Shown here: positions 20,401 to 28,488 of the stretch, piece by piece
How positions within the stretch are numbered: position 1 is the first letter of the stretch
Layout of the letters: each line of letters begins with the position of its first letter
Assembly (NCBI GenBank): GCA_903822425.1
Contig: CAIJOY010000023.1
Location: forward strand, 1 to 64,000
Reading direction: 5' to 3'
Source of the DNA: an uncultured Actinomycetes bacterium
GTDB lineage: Bacteria; Actinomycetota; Actinomycetes; Nanopelagicales; Nanopelagicaceae
Length of the DNA stretch: 64,000 nucleotides
Translations under genes and position numbers: made by a program
Notes under the pieces: model-generated
What the model saw: only the letters and a program-made list of their open reading frames with translations
The model's database searches: none
Told to the model about the DNA's origin: nothing

Positions 20401-20481
20401 TGGCAACCATGTAGCTCCGTCATGCGTAACAAGAATTGCAGTAACGCGACGAGAGTCTTCTTGCTTGGCTTGATCAGCCAT
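17419..20481 (-). CDS. Large membrane GT2 glycosyltransferase
   Basis: A 1020-residue protein: a cytoplasmic GT-A family 2 glycosyltransferase domain (about 10-250; ILVTHDGATWL, DTGSIDNS, the metal-binding acidic motif in HDDCAP, and FRDDVDFGWR) followed by about a dozen hydrophobic helices (about 270-790) and an extracytoplasmic tail ending in a last helix near 1000. It probably transfers sugars onto a lipid-linked or cell-wall glycan. Neighbours are whiB2 (14 bases upstream) and DUF5719 (4-base overlap). Substrate unknown. The fusion is continuous, with no frameshift seen. Confidence 0.88.
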   Translation of the reverse strand: MADQAKQEDSRRVTAILVTHDGATWLPQVVASLASQTRPIDLTIAVDTGSIDNSANLLKSARIHVVTQPRDTGYGAAIAVGLAETSRYSSNISTKDEWIWLIHDDCAPQAGALQALLDALEDRPQVVVAGPKLLGWYDHTHLLETGISIASNGSRWSGLEIREYDQGQHDGIKEVLSVSTAGMLIRRDIFEDFGGLDPNLALFRDDVDFGWRVRVAGHSVIVVTDAVAFHAEAAASERRQIDVESTFFNRPLLLDRRNGAYVLLANSSWWLLPWLAVTLFLSAVIRAIGYLLAKLPGYASDEILAIALLLIHPSELRKARAQRREHRLVSSRVVSTFIPPRSSQFRLTTSRAFDAIREKIFPAPTTNQNSLIQESEDEDLLTPAPAFKWRSALKRAEVVGVVCVIAFTTMWSRHRFGNLTGGALATSPEGASDLWRRYTDSWHSVGMGSGSPTPPWIFLLALASTVFFGKAALLVTILFWAAPLLLLWSMYSLLRTLSRNSWLIFGASLAYAFSPVAVATINSGRLGTLMTLLLLPQIARYIPQLDKIQNIQWRFIFGLSLLVGALTAFSLPAYMALAILLITTGVKDYLTWQKNSEKELFIARITRECALLFTPLFLTLPWSFDAFLSPSRLLLEPGFVVGGGVPNLVALGNPGGMGSMPWWAVSPGILILLVTAFSSTSARSYAHLGLVTLACAVVGSAFYLAGHGSQTSQRLWVGTWLAFSTVAAVCAGVIILDGLRERLARSHFHFRHMLAALVVVMTISYSFTSVLWTLTQGADSPVQANQEPVLPAFLAVVPGVKTLVLRSSSSSSLSTLNYYIVRESDAQLGDADVAPADSPAIAQALSEMVDGSGLTSSKVLSAHGIKYLFMKNPVDDAVVRSIDGLGGFVRTSATHAGIVWRISGISERLVFTNIKGESKSLITDQVGAHTATSGPGVLSVAENFDSAWQVIQEGKRIPLSKNDLGLPQFEFTQAGEFSLIHDGTGRRGWLALQVIVLLTTVVMALPAGRRKSEISVQELT

Positions 20482-20495
20482 AGCGCCAGTTGAGA

Positions 20496-20786
20496 TTAGG
20501 CGGGACGACGCTTAAGGCGGCGGCGTTCGCGTTCTGAAAGGCCACCCCAAATTCCAAATCGCTCATCATGAGCGAGGGCGTATTCAAGACATTCGGCGCG
20601 CACGTCACAGGACATGCATACTCGCTTTGCTTCACGAGTAGAACCACCTTTTTCGGGAAAGAATGCTTCAGGATCGGTCTGGGCGCATAAAGATCGTTCT
20701 TGCCAGGAAAGCTCAACGGTCTCACCAGTCACAAGTTGAATGCTGGGGCTTACAGGTCGAATATCTGACACTCGATACTCCTTCAT
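20496..20786 (-). CDS. whiB2: WhiB-family regulator, WhiB2/WhmD-like
   Basis: An iron-sulfur regulator of the WhiB2/WhmD type, needed for septation and cell division in relatives. Cluster cysteines appear in LCAQTD, VCMSC and ECLEYA, followed by the WhiB turn GIWGG and a basic DNA-binding tail (SERERRRLKRRPA). The segment TDPEAFFPEKGGSTREAKRVC is nearly invariant in WhiB2. I chose the ATG at 20786 (96 residues); an upstream TTG at 20819 would add 11 residues and is less likely. A 16-bp palindrome lies 41 bases upstream of the start. Confidence 0.94.
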   Translation of the reverse strand: MKEYRVSDIRPVSPSIQLVTGETVELSWQERSLCAQTDPEAFFPEKGGSTREAKRVCMSCDVRAECLEYALAHDERFGIWGGLSERERRRLKRRPA

Positions 20787-20826
20787 ACTTTCGGGTCCAC
20801 CCTGATGGCGGTTAACCAATAGATGA

Positions 20827-20842
20827 ATTACACGCGTGTAAT
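20827..20842. promoter_or_regulatory. Perfect 16-bp palindrome upstream of whiB2
   Basis: ATTACACGCGTGTAAT is its own reverse complement and lies 41-56 bases upstream of the whiB2 ATG, in the 114-bp gap between whiB2 and the upstream sugar nucleotidyltransferase. The position suits an operator overlapping the promoter. It does not match the GlxR/Crp or MtrA consensus as I know them, so the regulator is unknown. Confidence 0.6.
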
Positions 20843-20900
20843 CCCTTTAAGTCAAGTCAGATTGGGGGTCAATTTGCCTGTACTTACGCTCAAAAAGGGG

Positions 20901-21860
20901 TTATAGAGGAAATATTCCATCTTTTGCTACATAGCTATCGTGAATCTGCGCATTTTTTTCAACCACGGCCCCTTGTGCAATAAATGAACCAGTAACAACG
21001 GCATCGTCTTGAATCTGTGCCACATCCGAGACGATCGACCCATCGATTCGAGCACGTGCGCCGACAACCACTCCGCGACCCATTGCGCTACCGGATGAAA
21101 GGTGTGCAGTTACATCAATTGAGCAACCTTCCATGACTAGGAAATCAACTCCTTTGCCTAAAACCGCATCACGCGAGCCTTGAAGCAGTGCTGCTGGAGT
21201 TCCAATGTCTAACCAGTAGGCGTCGTCGATGATCCCAAAAACGTTCTTTCCCATTTTAACAAGTTCAGGAAAAATTTCACGTTCGATGCTGACTACGGTG
21301 TCGCGAGGAATTTGATTAATAATCGTTGGATTAAATATATAGCAACCGGCATTAATCGTATTGGTTACCGGATTTTCCATTTTCTCTAAAAACGCGGTTA
21401 CACGACCATCGGCATCTAGCGGTACGCACCCAAATGCTCGTGCGTCTGGAACATGCGTTAGGTGAAGGGTGACATCAGCCTCACGTTCTTGGTGCAATTT
21501 AATCTGTGCACTGAGATTATGAGAACTAAGGACATCACCATTAAAAATAACGATGGGTTCATTACCAGAAAGTTTCGAAGCAGCATTAGCTATTGCTCCA
21601 CCTGTTCCCAATGGTTCAGTTTCCACTGCATATTGGAGTTCCAGGCCCCACTTTGATCCATCTCCAAAGTAAGGAATGAAGACATCGGCAAGATAGGAAG
21701 TAGCAAGAACAATTGATGTAATACCCGCCGCCTTGGCTTTGAGCAATTGATGTTCGGTGACTGGCAACCCAGCAATGGGCAACATGGGTTTAGGAACGCT
21801 GCGCGTTAATGGCAGTAAGCGAGTTCCCTTTCCACCTACTAATAAAATCGCTTGGGTCAT
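20901..21860 (-). CDS. Sugar-1-phosphate nucleotidyltransferase, probably mannose-1-phosphate guanylyltransferase
   Basis: It activates a sugar-1-phosphate with a nucleotide. The 319 residues have the pyrophosphorylase signature LLVGGKGTRLLPLT-x3-PKPMLPI at the amino terminus, the catalytic FNGDVL motif near 108, and a left-handed beta-helix carboxy end (hexapeptide repeats around 235-315). The actinobacterial neighbour of whiB2 in this position is GDP-mannose pyrophosphorylase, and manB is nearby, so GDP-mannose is the best guess. ADP- or UDP-glucose activity cannot be excluded. It overlaps the aminotransferase gene by ATGA. Confidence 0.85.
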   Translation of the reverse strand: MTQAILLVGGKGTRLLPLTRSVPKPMLPIAGLPVTEHQLLKAKAAGITSIVLATSYLADVFIPYFGDGSKWGLELQYAVETEPLGTGGAIANAASKLSGNEPIVIFNGDVLSSHNLSAQIKLHQEREADVTLHLTHVPDARAFGCVPLDADGRVTAFLEKMENPVTNTINAGCYIFNPTIINQIPRDTVVSIEREIFPELVKMGKNVFGIIDDAYWLDIGTPAALLQGSRDAVLGKGVDFLVMEGCSIDVTAHLSSGSAMGRGVVVGARARIDGSIVSDVAQIQDDAVVTGSFIAQGAVVEKNAQIHDSYVAKDGIFPL

Positions 21861-22927
21861 TTCAGGCTGACTTTCATTAACCGCGATACCGCTTGATCAA
21901 TATGTTGATCAGTTGCAGTCAAAGCCACTCGTACATGCCGAGCCCCTTTGGCGCCATAAAAATTACCAGGAGTGGCCAAAATCCCAAGCTCAGCCAGCCA
22001 CGCCACTGATTCCCAATCACTTTCATTTCGCGTGCACCAAATATAAAGACCAGCGTGCGAGTACTCAATTGTGAAGCCCACTCTTTGTAAAGCTGGAGTG
22101 AGCGCATTTCTACGGGCGTTATACCTGCTTCGCTGTTGTTCGACATGTGAGCTATCTGAAAGTGCGGCAACCATCGCGTGCTGGACAGGAAGGCTCACCA
22201 TCATGCCTGCATGTTTTCGGACTTCGCGAATTCTAGAAATTAAGGCACTGTCGCCAATCAAGAAGGCTGCACGGTATCCAGCCATAGATGAGCGCTTTGA
22301 TAAAGAATGTATTGCAAGAATATTTGTGTTATCAGAATCGCTAAATTGCAATATAGATTGCGGAGCCGAAGTATCTCCAAACTCCAAGTAACACTCATCT
22401 GAAATAATTATAGAATTTTCACGGCGCGCCCACGCGATTGCTGATTTAAGTTCTGCCTCTGAGTGCACGCGACCTGTGGGGTTGGAGGGAGAATTAACCC
22501 ATGCCAGATCAGCCTTTGGCCAGGATTGGGCATCGATCCCAACTGCAGTGCCCTCTGCTTTGGCGATAATCGCACCGACTGAATATGTCGGATAGGCGAT
22601 TTCGGGAAATAGCACACTATCTACTTCTAAAATTGTTGGAATCCATGCGACTGCTTCTTTTGAACCAATTAACGGCAAGACATCAAAATCTCCAGTTGCA
22701 CCTAACTTTTGGCGCGCCCATAAAATAATTGCTTCACGCAATTGAGCTGTACCTGCAGTTGTGGGATAGCCCGGTGAATTTGTATTTTCACGAAGTGCTG
22801 CTTGGATAAATTCTGGAGTTGCATCTACTGGAGTACCTACGGAGAGATCAATTATTCCTTCAGGGTGAGAGCGAGCGCGGTCTCCATATGGAGCGAGCGC
22901 ATCCCAAGGAAAATCAGGTAGCTTCAG
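21857..22927 (-). CDS. dapC: Aminotransferase, probable N-succinyldiaminopimelate aminotransferase DapC, with CTG start
   Basis: A PLP-dependent class I aminotransferase of the lysine/diaminopimelate pathway. The PLP lysine lies in HSLSKRSSMAGYR and the substrate arginine near the carboxy end (HVRVALT). ATG/GTG/TTG-only calling would start it at 22741, losing the conserved amino end. The frame is open for 62 more codons and encodes LPDFPWDALAPYGDRA, VGTPVDATPEFI and GYPTTAGTAQL, typical of the family. The only suitable start is CTG at 22927, 7 bases after AAAGAG and 11 bases after the fdxA stop. Predicted length is 356 residues. The fdxA-dapC order is conserved in actinobacteria. Confidence 0.85.
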   Translation of the reverse strand: MKLPDFPWDALAPYGDRARSHPEGIIDLSVGTPVDATPEFIQAALRENTNSPGYPTTAGTAQLREAIILWARQKLGATGDFDVLPLIGSKEAVAWIPTILEVDSVLFPEIAYPTYSVGAIIAKAEGTAVGIDAQSWPKADLAWVNSPSNPTGRVHSEAELKSAIAWARRENSIIISDECYLEFGDTSAPQSILQFSDSDNTNILAIHSLSKRSSMAGYRAAFLIGDSALISRIREVRKHAGMMVSLPVQHAMVAALSDSSHVEQQRSRYNARRNALTPALQRVGFTIEYSHAGLYIWCTRNESDWESVAWLAELGILATPGNFYGAKGARHVRVALTATDQHIDQAVSRLMKVSLK

Positions 22928-22938
22928 AAAAAAACTCT

Positions 22939-23256
22939 TTAACTTTGATGAGGTGCAGCGGTTACATCTGCATGGTCTGTATTGGTTGGGCCGAGCTTTG
23001 CCGCTCCCCCTGGTGAACCAATCTCTACAAAGAATTCAGTGTTAACTTTGGTATAGGCGCTCCACTGAGAAGGCACATCATCTTCATAGTAAATTGCTTC
23101 AACTGGACATACTGGCTCGCAAGCCCCGCAATCCACGCACTCATCTGGCTGGATGTAGAGCATGCGACTGCCTTCATAAATGCAGTCAACCGGACATTCC
23201 TCAATACACGATTTATCTTTCACATCGATACACGGTTGAGCGATGATGTACGTCAT
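22939..23256 (-). CDS. fdxA: Seven-iron ferredoxin FdxA
   Basis: A small electron carrier with [3Fe-4S] and [4Fe-4S] clusters. The 105 residues carry the cysteine pattern PCIDVKDKSCIEECPVDC in the first half and CVDCGACEPVCPVEAI in the second, typical of actinobacterial FdxA/FdxC. The carboxy tail (about 85-105) is low-complexity. It is directly upstream of dapC, separated from its CTG by 11 bases, and divergent from the GNAT gene at 23359. The 102-bp gap holds the two promoters. Confidence 0.95.
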   Translation of the reverse strand: MTYIIAQPCIDVKDKSCIEECPVDCIYEGSRMLYIQPDECVDCGACEPVCPVEAIYYEDDVPSQWSAYTKVNTEFFVEIGSPGGAAKLGPTNTDHADVTAAPHQS

Positions 23257-23358
23257 GACAAGCTCCCATCTGGTTTCCTGGCGCCATTCTAATCACGCGC
23301 GGGCGAACGAGGCGATTTTGGCGCTCCACGGTCTACTCCAAGCAATTACCCTGTAACC

Positions 23359-24315
23359 ATGGGCCCAGGGGTAGATCTCATAGGACATCGCCTCACAATC
23401 CGTCTGCATGACCCAGAGGGCGGTTTTCGTGACATCGTCGGAGTTTTGGAATCCACAACAACTCTGCGCCGTCGTGATAATTCCATTGCCACATTTAATC
23501 CAGAACGCATCGCGATTTGGCGAGAAATACCCATTGTGGCTCCGCGGGCTGGCCATGGTGCGCCCCTTTCCGCGCGAATCCGCGAGATCGAATTAGCTGC
23601 CAATGAGACGTGGAAAGCTACCCATGAAAATTATCTCGGGGGTTGGTTGCTTCGGGCTTCGGGGCAATTCACCCTGCGAGCAAATTCTGTCCTGCCACTA
23701 GGTGAGCCACCTTTTGGAAACCCCGGAATCGAAATAGATGAAGCCATAGAAAAAGTGATTGCTTTCTACAACTCTCATAATCTCAAACCTGTCTTTCATA
23801 TTCCTTTGCCCACGTATTGCGAACTCGATGATCTTCTCGAGAAAAAGGGCTGGGAGAAAAAAGTTACGGTGGCAATCATGGTGAGTGATCTTGATCCGAT
23901 ACCAATGCCGCAAATTTCAGCAGGGAATTGGCAGTATTCAGATTCACCTACCCCACAATGGTTGGCCTTGCAGGCAGATGAAGCACTTGCACACATTATG
24001 ACTAGATCACCTGCAACCTACACACAACTCATGATCAACGACGCTGTTGTAGCAGTTGGAAGAGCTGCAATACATGATGGATGGGTTGTTTTGAGCCGAC
24101 TATTTGTGGATCCCAAGTATCGTTCACAAGGTTTTGGCCGGGCCACAATGGTGGCAATGCTTAACAACGCACTACTCGGCGGTGCGACCAAAGCGATGCT
24201 TCAAGTTGATTCTGGAAACGACACCGCGATTTCACTCTATGAAAACCTAGGATTTAATCAACACCACACGTATACCTACCGCATACTGCAACCGAGCAAA
24301 GATAACTCCTGTTAA
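23359..24315 (+). CDS. GNAT N-acetyltransferase with amino-terminal SH3-like domain
   Basis: A 318-residue acetyl-CoA-dependent acetyltransferase. Residues 1-70 form a beta-rich SH3-like segment (LIGHRLTIRLHD...GVLESTTTLRRR), followed by a linker and a GNAT fold whose acetyl-CoA loop is RSQGFGRA (about 256-263). A two-part protein of this size beside fdxA is common in actinobacteria and recalls the Cg3035-type N-acetylglutamate synthase of Corynebacterium. That assignment is from memory and uncertain. It is convergent with the small membrane gene at 24326. Confidence 0.75.
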   Translation: MGPGVDLIGHRLTIRLHDPEGGFRDIVGVLESTTTLRRRDNSIATFNPERIAIWREIPIVAPRAGHGAPLSARIREIELAANETWKATHENYLGGWLLRASGQFTLRANSVLPLGEPPFGNPGIEIDEAIEKVIAFYNSHNLKPVFHIPLPTYCELDDLLEKKGWEKKVTVAIMVSDLDPIPMPQISAGNWQYSDSPTPQWLALQADEALAHIMTRSPATYTQLMINDAVVAVGRAAIHDGWVVLSRLFVDPKYRSQGFGRATMVAMLNNALLGGATKAMLQVDSGNDTAISLYENLGFNQHHTYTYRILQPSKDNSC

Positions 24316-24325
24316 AAGCAGAGCA

Positions 24326-24640
24326 CTAGTTCTTGAGTGCGATGCTTATCAAAATGCTCAGCGAGCCTGCAATGATGAGGGCGTTACCAGTGGAGTTGCC
24401 TTCTACTAAAAGCTCATGGCCGACCCCTAACGTTCCAGCTTTTAGAACGATTACAAACCAAGCAACACCTGCCATGACTTTATATCGGCGCAATCCCCAA
24501 TGGCGGCCCAATAGCCAGATGCCCACTCCGCTGCCAAGCAAACTCAGCAACAAACCTAAGGGTGGATAAGCATTGTGAAGCAAGGCCGAAGCAGCTCCTA
24601 GCACTATTCCAAATCCTATTGAAAAAATAAATCTCATCAA
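24326..24640 (-). CDS. Small membrane protein next to mshB (DUF6113-like)
   Basis: A 104-residue protein with about four hydrophobic helices (residues 3-20, 25-45, 55-72, 85-102) and few charges. Its start overlaps the mshB stop (ATGA at 24637-24640), so it is co-translated with it. A small membrane protein at this position is conserved in other actinobacteria (DUF6113, from memory). No function is known, and no motif links it to mycothiol chemistry. Confidence 0.68.
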   Translation of the reverse strand: MMRFIFSIGFGIVLGAASALLHNAYPPLGLLLSLLGSGVGIWLLGRHWGLRRYKVMAGVAWFVIVLKAGTLGVGHELLVEGNSTGNALIIAGSLSILISIALKN

Positions 24641-25509
24641 ATGATCACTCCGGCAAAAAGATCCGTCTCTCTACCGTCTTGGTTAAATGGCGCATGAGCT
24701 TTGCCTTGCACGAGTGAATAAAACTCTTGGCCCCACACTTGCAGACCCAAATTATTTGATAAGGCAAAAAACGGTCCATCTAAAGAAATCTGTGTTTCAT
24801 GGGCCTTCATAGCCGCCATTTTGGAATCTACGAAGGCAGTTCCGTCTACCAGTGCAGTTACCAATTCATCATCTTTGACAAAAGGTAGATCATCCACACT
24901 TTCGGCTCCAAAGAAATCAGAACCAATTTTCTTCATCTCTTCTATGCCGCGAGCGATAACAGATTTTGGCATCGCATTCCAATAAATTTTCTGAATCTTC
25001 CAGTCGGTTGCCAACTCTGCTGCACGCATTGCCACGCGGTGGGCTTGAATGTGATCAGGGTGTCCATAACCACCTATTTCATCATAGGTGATGAGAATAT
25101 GAGGTTTAACTTCATAAATAATATCAACCAGTAATTTAGCGGCAGAATCCACATCTGCTTGCCAAAAAACATCTGGCCGCTCGTTTTGCGTAGTTCCCAT
25201 CATTCCGCTATCTCTGAAACGAATTTTGTCGTTGCCTAGAAAACGAAAATCAGAAATTCCTAGTTCTTTCATCGCAGCTGCCAATTCGAGCTCACGGTGT
25301 TGACCTAGCCCATCACTCTGCGCACTTGCTAAGTGAGCTAAGCCAGGAACAAGCACTTCTCCTTCCTCACCTCGTGTGCATGTGACCAATGTGACTTGTG
25401 CGCCCATCGCGGCATACATCGCCATAGTTGCTCCATTGTTGATGGTTTCATCATCAGGGTGAGCATGAACCAAAAGCACGCGATAGCCCGAATAAGCAAG
25501 AGTTGTCAT
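24637..25509 (-). CDS. mshB: Mycothiol biosynthesis deacetylase MshB
   Basis: A zinc-dependent deacetylase that removes acetate from GlcNAc-inositol in mycothiol synthesis, the actinobacterial low-molecular-weight thiol. The PIG-L/LmbE motifs are HAHPDDE near residue 14 (zinc ligands and catalytic Asp) and [11 protein letters not shown] near 150. I chose the ATG at 25509 (290 residues), because the 22-residue extension from the upstream start is not family-like and runs into the divergent promoter of the TetR gene. A mycothiol conjugate amidase (Mca) is the main alternative, since it shares the motifs. Confidence 0.88.
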   Translation of the reverse strand: MTTLAYSGYRVLLVHAHPDDETINNGATMAMYAAMGAQVTLVTCTRGEEGEVLVPGLAHLASAQSDGLGQHRELELAAAMKELGISDFRFLGNDKIRFRDSGMMGTTQNERPDVFWQADVDSAAKLLVDIIYEVKPHILITYDEIGGYGHPDHIQAHRVAMRAAELATDWKIQKIYWNAMPKSVIARGIEEMKKIGSDFFGAESVDDLPFVKDDELVTALVDGTAFVDSKMAAMKAHETQISLDGPFFALSNNLGLQVWGQEFYSLVQGKAHAPFNQDGRETDLFAGVII

Positions 25510-25595
25510 GGCTTCTATTGTGCCGTATCTACTTAAATTCCGCATATGACATCTGTTTGGCAACAAAATCCACACTTTCCATTACGCTATGTCCG

Positions 25596-26201
25596 ATGAA
25601 CACCAGCGATAACAAACCACGCCTTCCACGTGATGAGCGCCGAGCCCAACTGCTCAGCGCTGCACTCGAGGTTTTCACATCAGCTGGATACCACTCAGCG
25701 GCTATGGATGAAATCGCTGATCGCGCAGGAGTGAGTAAGCCAGTTCTCTATCAACATTTTCCTTCTAAATTAGAACTTTACTTAGCTGTGCTCGACATCC
25801 ATATCGATTCACTCGTATTTGCAATTCAAAAAGCAATTGCATCTACTCCCGATAATTCCAATCGCGTGCGAGCTACGGTGGTCGCGTACTTTAATTTCAT
25901 CGACAGCGAAGGTGAGGCATTCCGTTTATTATTCGAAAGCGATATGAGCGTGGAGCCTGCAGTTCGTGAACGACTCACTCGCATGACTTACGATTGCGCA
26001 GCAGCAGTAAGTGCAGTTATTTCCCTAGACACTGGATTGCCCCAGGAAGCGGCGATGCTTCTGGGAGTTGGACTAATCGGAAGTGCTCAAGTAACAGCGC
26101 GTCATTGGCTAGAGCGAGATAGTAAATTGACTCGTCAGCAAGCCACCGATCTCGTATCGAATGTGATTTGGCGTGGAATATCAGGTTTTCCTCGCACGTA
26201 A
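25596..26201 (+). CDS. TetR-family transcriptional regulator
   Basis: A 201-residue repressor with an amino-terminal TetR helix-turn-helix (RRAQLLSAALEVF...MDEIADRAGVSKPVLYQHFPSKLEL) and a helical ligand domain. The ATG at 25596 gives the usual short tail before the DNA-binding domain. The longer frame from 25503 would add 31 residues unlike the family. It is followed by DUF3107 and a DEAD-box helicase, a gene order also found in mycobacteria (Rv3208-Rv3208A-Rv3211 from memory). Ligand unknown. Confidence 0.9.
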   Translation: MNTSDNKPRLPRDERRAQLLSAALEVFTSAGYHSAAMDEIADRAGVSKPVLYQHFPSKLELYLAVLDIHIDSLVFAIQKAIASTPDNSNRVRATVVAYFNFIDSEGEAFRLLFESDMSVEPAVRERLTRMTYDCAAAVSAVISLDTGLPQEAAMLLGVGLIGSAQVTARHWLERDSKLTRQQATDLVSNVIWRGISGFPRT

Positions 26202-26258
26202 GGTCGATATGCATTTTCCAATTCGTTATAACCACGCTTGTCTCGGTAGGATTGCCCT

Positions 26259-26516
26259 ATGAGTACAAAGAAATCAGAACAAGGTCATAAAGCAGAAGTT
26301 CGCATCGCCATTACCAACGTTTCAGGTGAAGTAACTTTTGAAAGCCCAACCAGCGCTGCTGAAATTCGCACCTTGGTTTCGGCAGCTCTTGCTTCAGGTA
26401 CTCCGCTTATTCTTACAGATGTACGCGGAAAAGAAATCATTGTTCCTGCAGACAAAATAGGTTTTGTCGAAATCGGCGCACAATCTGAACGCCGAGTCGG
26501 CTTTGGCACACTCTGA
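26259..26516 (+). CDS. DUF3107 family protein
   Basis: An 85-residue conserved actinobacterial protein of unknown function (Rv3208A/TB9.4-like). It starts with a short charged tail, followed by EVRIAITNVSGEVTFES and the carboxy-terminal ADKIGFVEIG typical of DUF3107. One base separates its TGA from the likely GTG start of the helicase, so they are co-translated. Small size and lack of motifs prevent a functional call. Confidence 0.88.
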   Translation: MSTKKSEQGHKAEVRIAITNVSGEVTFESPTSAAEIRTLVSAALASGTPLILTDVRGKEIIVPADKIGFVEIGAQSERRVGFGTL

Positions 26517-26517
26517 C

Positions 26518-27861
26518 GTGACGACAACTTTTGCTGACTTACCCCTGAGAGCATCAACTATAGAAGCACTGCACGCACACGGATTTACCGCTCCCTTTGC
26601 AATTCAAGAAATGGTTCTTCCCATTGCCTTAAGCGATGGCGATGTCATCGGACAAGCGAAAACTGGAACCGGAAAAACTCTTGCTTTTGGAATTCCCTTA
26701 ATCGAACGAACGATTGCACCACAAGATGCCGAATGGGAGCAGTTCGAACATAAAGGCTCACCGCAAGCCCTAGTTGTTGTTCCTACCCGCGAACTCTGCG
26801 TCCAAGTAGCAAAAGATATTGAAGAGCTTGCAGGTACTCGTGGAATCCGCGTCTTGGCGGTCTACGGCGGCAGAGCTTTCGAACCACAGATTGAACAACT
26901 TCAATCAGGGGTTGAAATCGTTGTTGGTACTCCCGGGCGCTTACTTGACCTCTATCGTCAAGGTCAACTCAAGCTGAGCAAAGTGGCACGCTTAGTATTA
27001 GATGAAGCAGATGAAATGCTCGACTTAGGATTCTTGCCCGATGTCGAAAAGATTTTCACCAGCACTCCAATTCGTCAACAGACCATGCTCTTTTCGGCAA
27101 CAATGCCTGGCGACATCATCTCCTTAGCTCGAAGGTTCATGTCCCAACCCGTACATATTCGTACGCAAGATAACGATGATGAAAGTGCAGTGGTATCTCG
27201 CGTCGAGCAACACATTTTGCGTGCTCATGCTCTGGACAAAATTGAAATGCTTGCCAGGATCTTGCAAGCCGATGGTCGCGGTCCCACAATGGTCTTTTGT
27301 CGTACTAAGCGGACATGTCAGAAAACGGCCGATGATTTATTGGAGCGTGGATTTAGGGCTGCTGCAATCCATGGTGACTTGGGACAAAATGCAAGAGAAA
27401 AGGCACTAGCAGACTTTAAGGCTGGGAAATCTGATGTCTTGGTAGCAACCGATGTGGCAGCGCGTGGTATCGATATCGATGGAATTACACATGTAATCAA
27501 CTATCAATGCCCCGAAGATGATAAAACCTATGTTCATCGAATCGGTCGCACTGCCCGTGCTGGCGCACATGGCATTGGAGTTACATTTGTGGATTGGGAT
27601 GACATGGGACGTTGGAATCTCATCAATCAATCTTTGAAATTAGGTCTTGCCGAACCTATTGAAACTTATTCATCTTCGGATCATCTTTACACATCTATGA
27701 AGATTCCTGTTGGCTCTACGGGGCGAATGAAAGCTCCTACTTCTGTCAAGCAAAGTGAGAAGCCAGCTCGCGCGCACACTCCAAAAATGAAACCTGCAGC
27801 AGCACGGCCTGAGCGAACTGAGCGAACTAGAACTCGCAATAAAAAATTTAAAGAAAGTTAA
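26518..27861 (+). CDS. DEAD-box ATP-dependent RNA helicase (RhlE-like)
   Basis: An RNA-unwinding ATPase. The Q motif region (FADLPLRASTIEALHAHGFTAPFAIQ) leads to Walker A AKTGTGKT, PTRELC, DEAD in LVLDEADEMLDLGF, SAT, and carboxy-terminal RecA motifs (FCRTKR, VATDVAARGID, HRIGRTARAG). A basic tail (about 415-447, TERTRTRNKK) probably binds RNA. I prefer GTG at 26518, one base after the DUF3107 stop. A TTG at 26464 would add 18 residues overlapping DUF3107. It is convergent with marC, 6 bases away. Confidence 0.93.
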   Translation: MTTTFADLPLRASTIEALHAHGFTAPFAIQEMVLPIALSDGDVIGQAKTGTGKTLAFGIPLIERTIAPQDAEWEQFEHKGSPQALVVVPTRELCVQVAKDIEELAGTRGIRVLAVYGGRAFEPQIEQLQSGVEIVVGTPGRLLDLYRQGQLKLSKVARLVLDEADEMLDLGFLPDVEKIFTSTPIRQQTMLFSATMPGDIISLARRFMSQPVHIRTQDNDDESAVVSRVEQHILRAHALDKIEMLARILQADGRGPTMVFCRTKRTCQKTADDLLERGFRAAAIHGDLGQNAREKALADFKAGKSDVLVATDVAARGIDIDGITHVINYQCPEDDKTYVHRIGRTARAGAHGIGVTFVDWDDMGRWNLINQSLKLGLAEPIETYSSSDHLYTSMKIPVGSTGRMKAPTSVKQSEKPARAHTPKMKPAAARPERTERTRTRNKKFKES

Positions 27862-27867
27862 TAAACG

Positions 27868-28488
27868 CTACCAAGTGGAAGCAAAAGCTTTAACTGAATC
27901 CACCACCATTTGTACCGCTATCGCAGCCAACAATAATCCGGCTATGCGAGCAACTAGGGTAACTCCAGCTTCGCGAATGACCCGCAGAATTGTTGTGGAA
28001 GAAAGTAGCGCAATAGCAATCGCCAAGTGAACCGCAATCACAGCGGCGATTAACCCGACGGCGTGTGATGTTGTATGCACTTGACCAACAAATATCATTG
28101 TTGCAACTATCGCCCCAGGACCAGCAAGTAATGGCGTGCCTAGCGGAACAAGTGCGATATTGGCATCTGGCCCATTAGCGGCGGTTGAATCTTTGCCAGT
28201 AAGTAATTCCAGTGAAACGAGCAGGAGAAGTAACCCACCAGCACCTTGAAGTGCTGCGATAGAAATATTGAGGTAGTTCAGAATCAGCCGACCAAAGAGG
28301 GCAAAAATTGCGATGACTACAAGGGAAACGCCTGCAGCTTGCCAAGCAAGACGCTTACGTATCTGGGATGACTTATCGGCAACCAGCGCTAGGAATATTG
28401 GAGTGGCTCCTGGCGGATCCATAATTACAAAGAGCGTTACGAAAACTTGCAAAGCAAATGTAAAGGCACTGGAATTCGCTAATGTCAC
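27868..28488 (-). CDS. MarC-family integral membrane protein (UPF0056)
   Basis: A 206-residue membrane protein with six predicted helices. The amino-terminal FVTLFVIMDPPGATPIFLAL and the central GPGAIVATMIF are MarC-family signatures. MarC proteins were once linked to antibiotic resistance, but their function is unproven. Its start overlaps the PHP gene stop (ATGA at 28485-28488). It is the last gene of the minus-strand run from htrA. Confidence 0.9.
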   Translation of the reverse strand: MTLANSSAFTFALQVFVTLFVIMDPPGATPIFLALVADKSSQIRKRLAWQAAGVSLVVIAIFALFGRLILNYLNISIAALQGAGGLLLLLVSLELLTGKDSTAANGPDANIALVPLGTPLLAGPGAIVATMIFVGQVHTTSHAVGLIAAVIAVHLAIAIALLSSTTILRVIREAGVTLVARIAGLLLAAIAVQMVVDSVKAFASTW

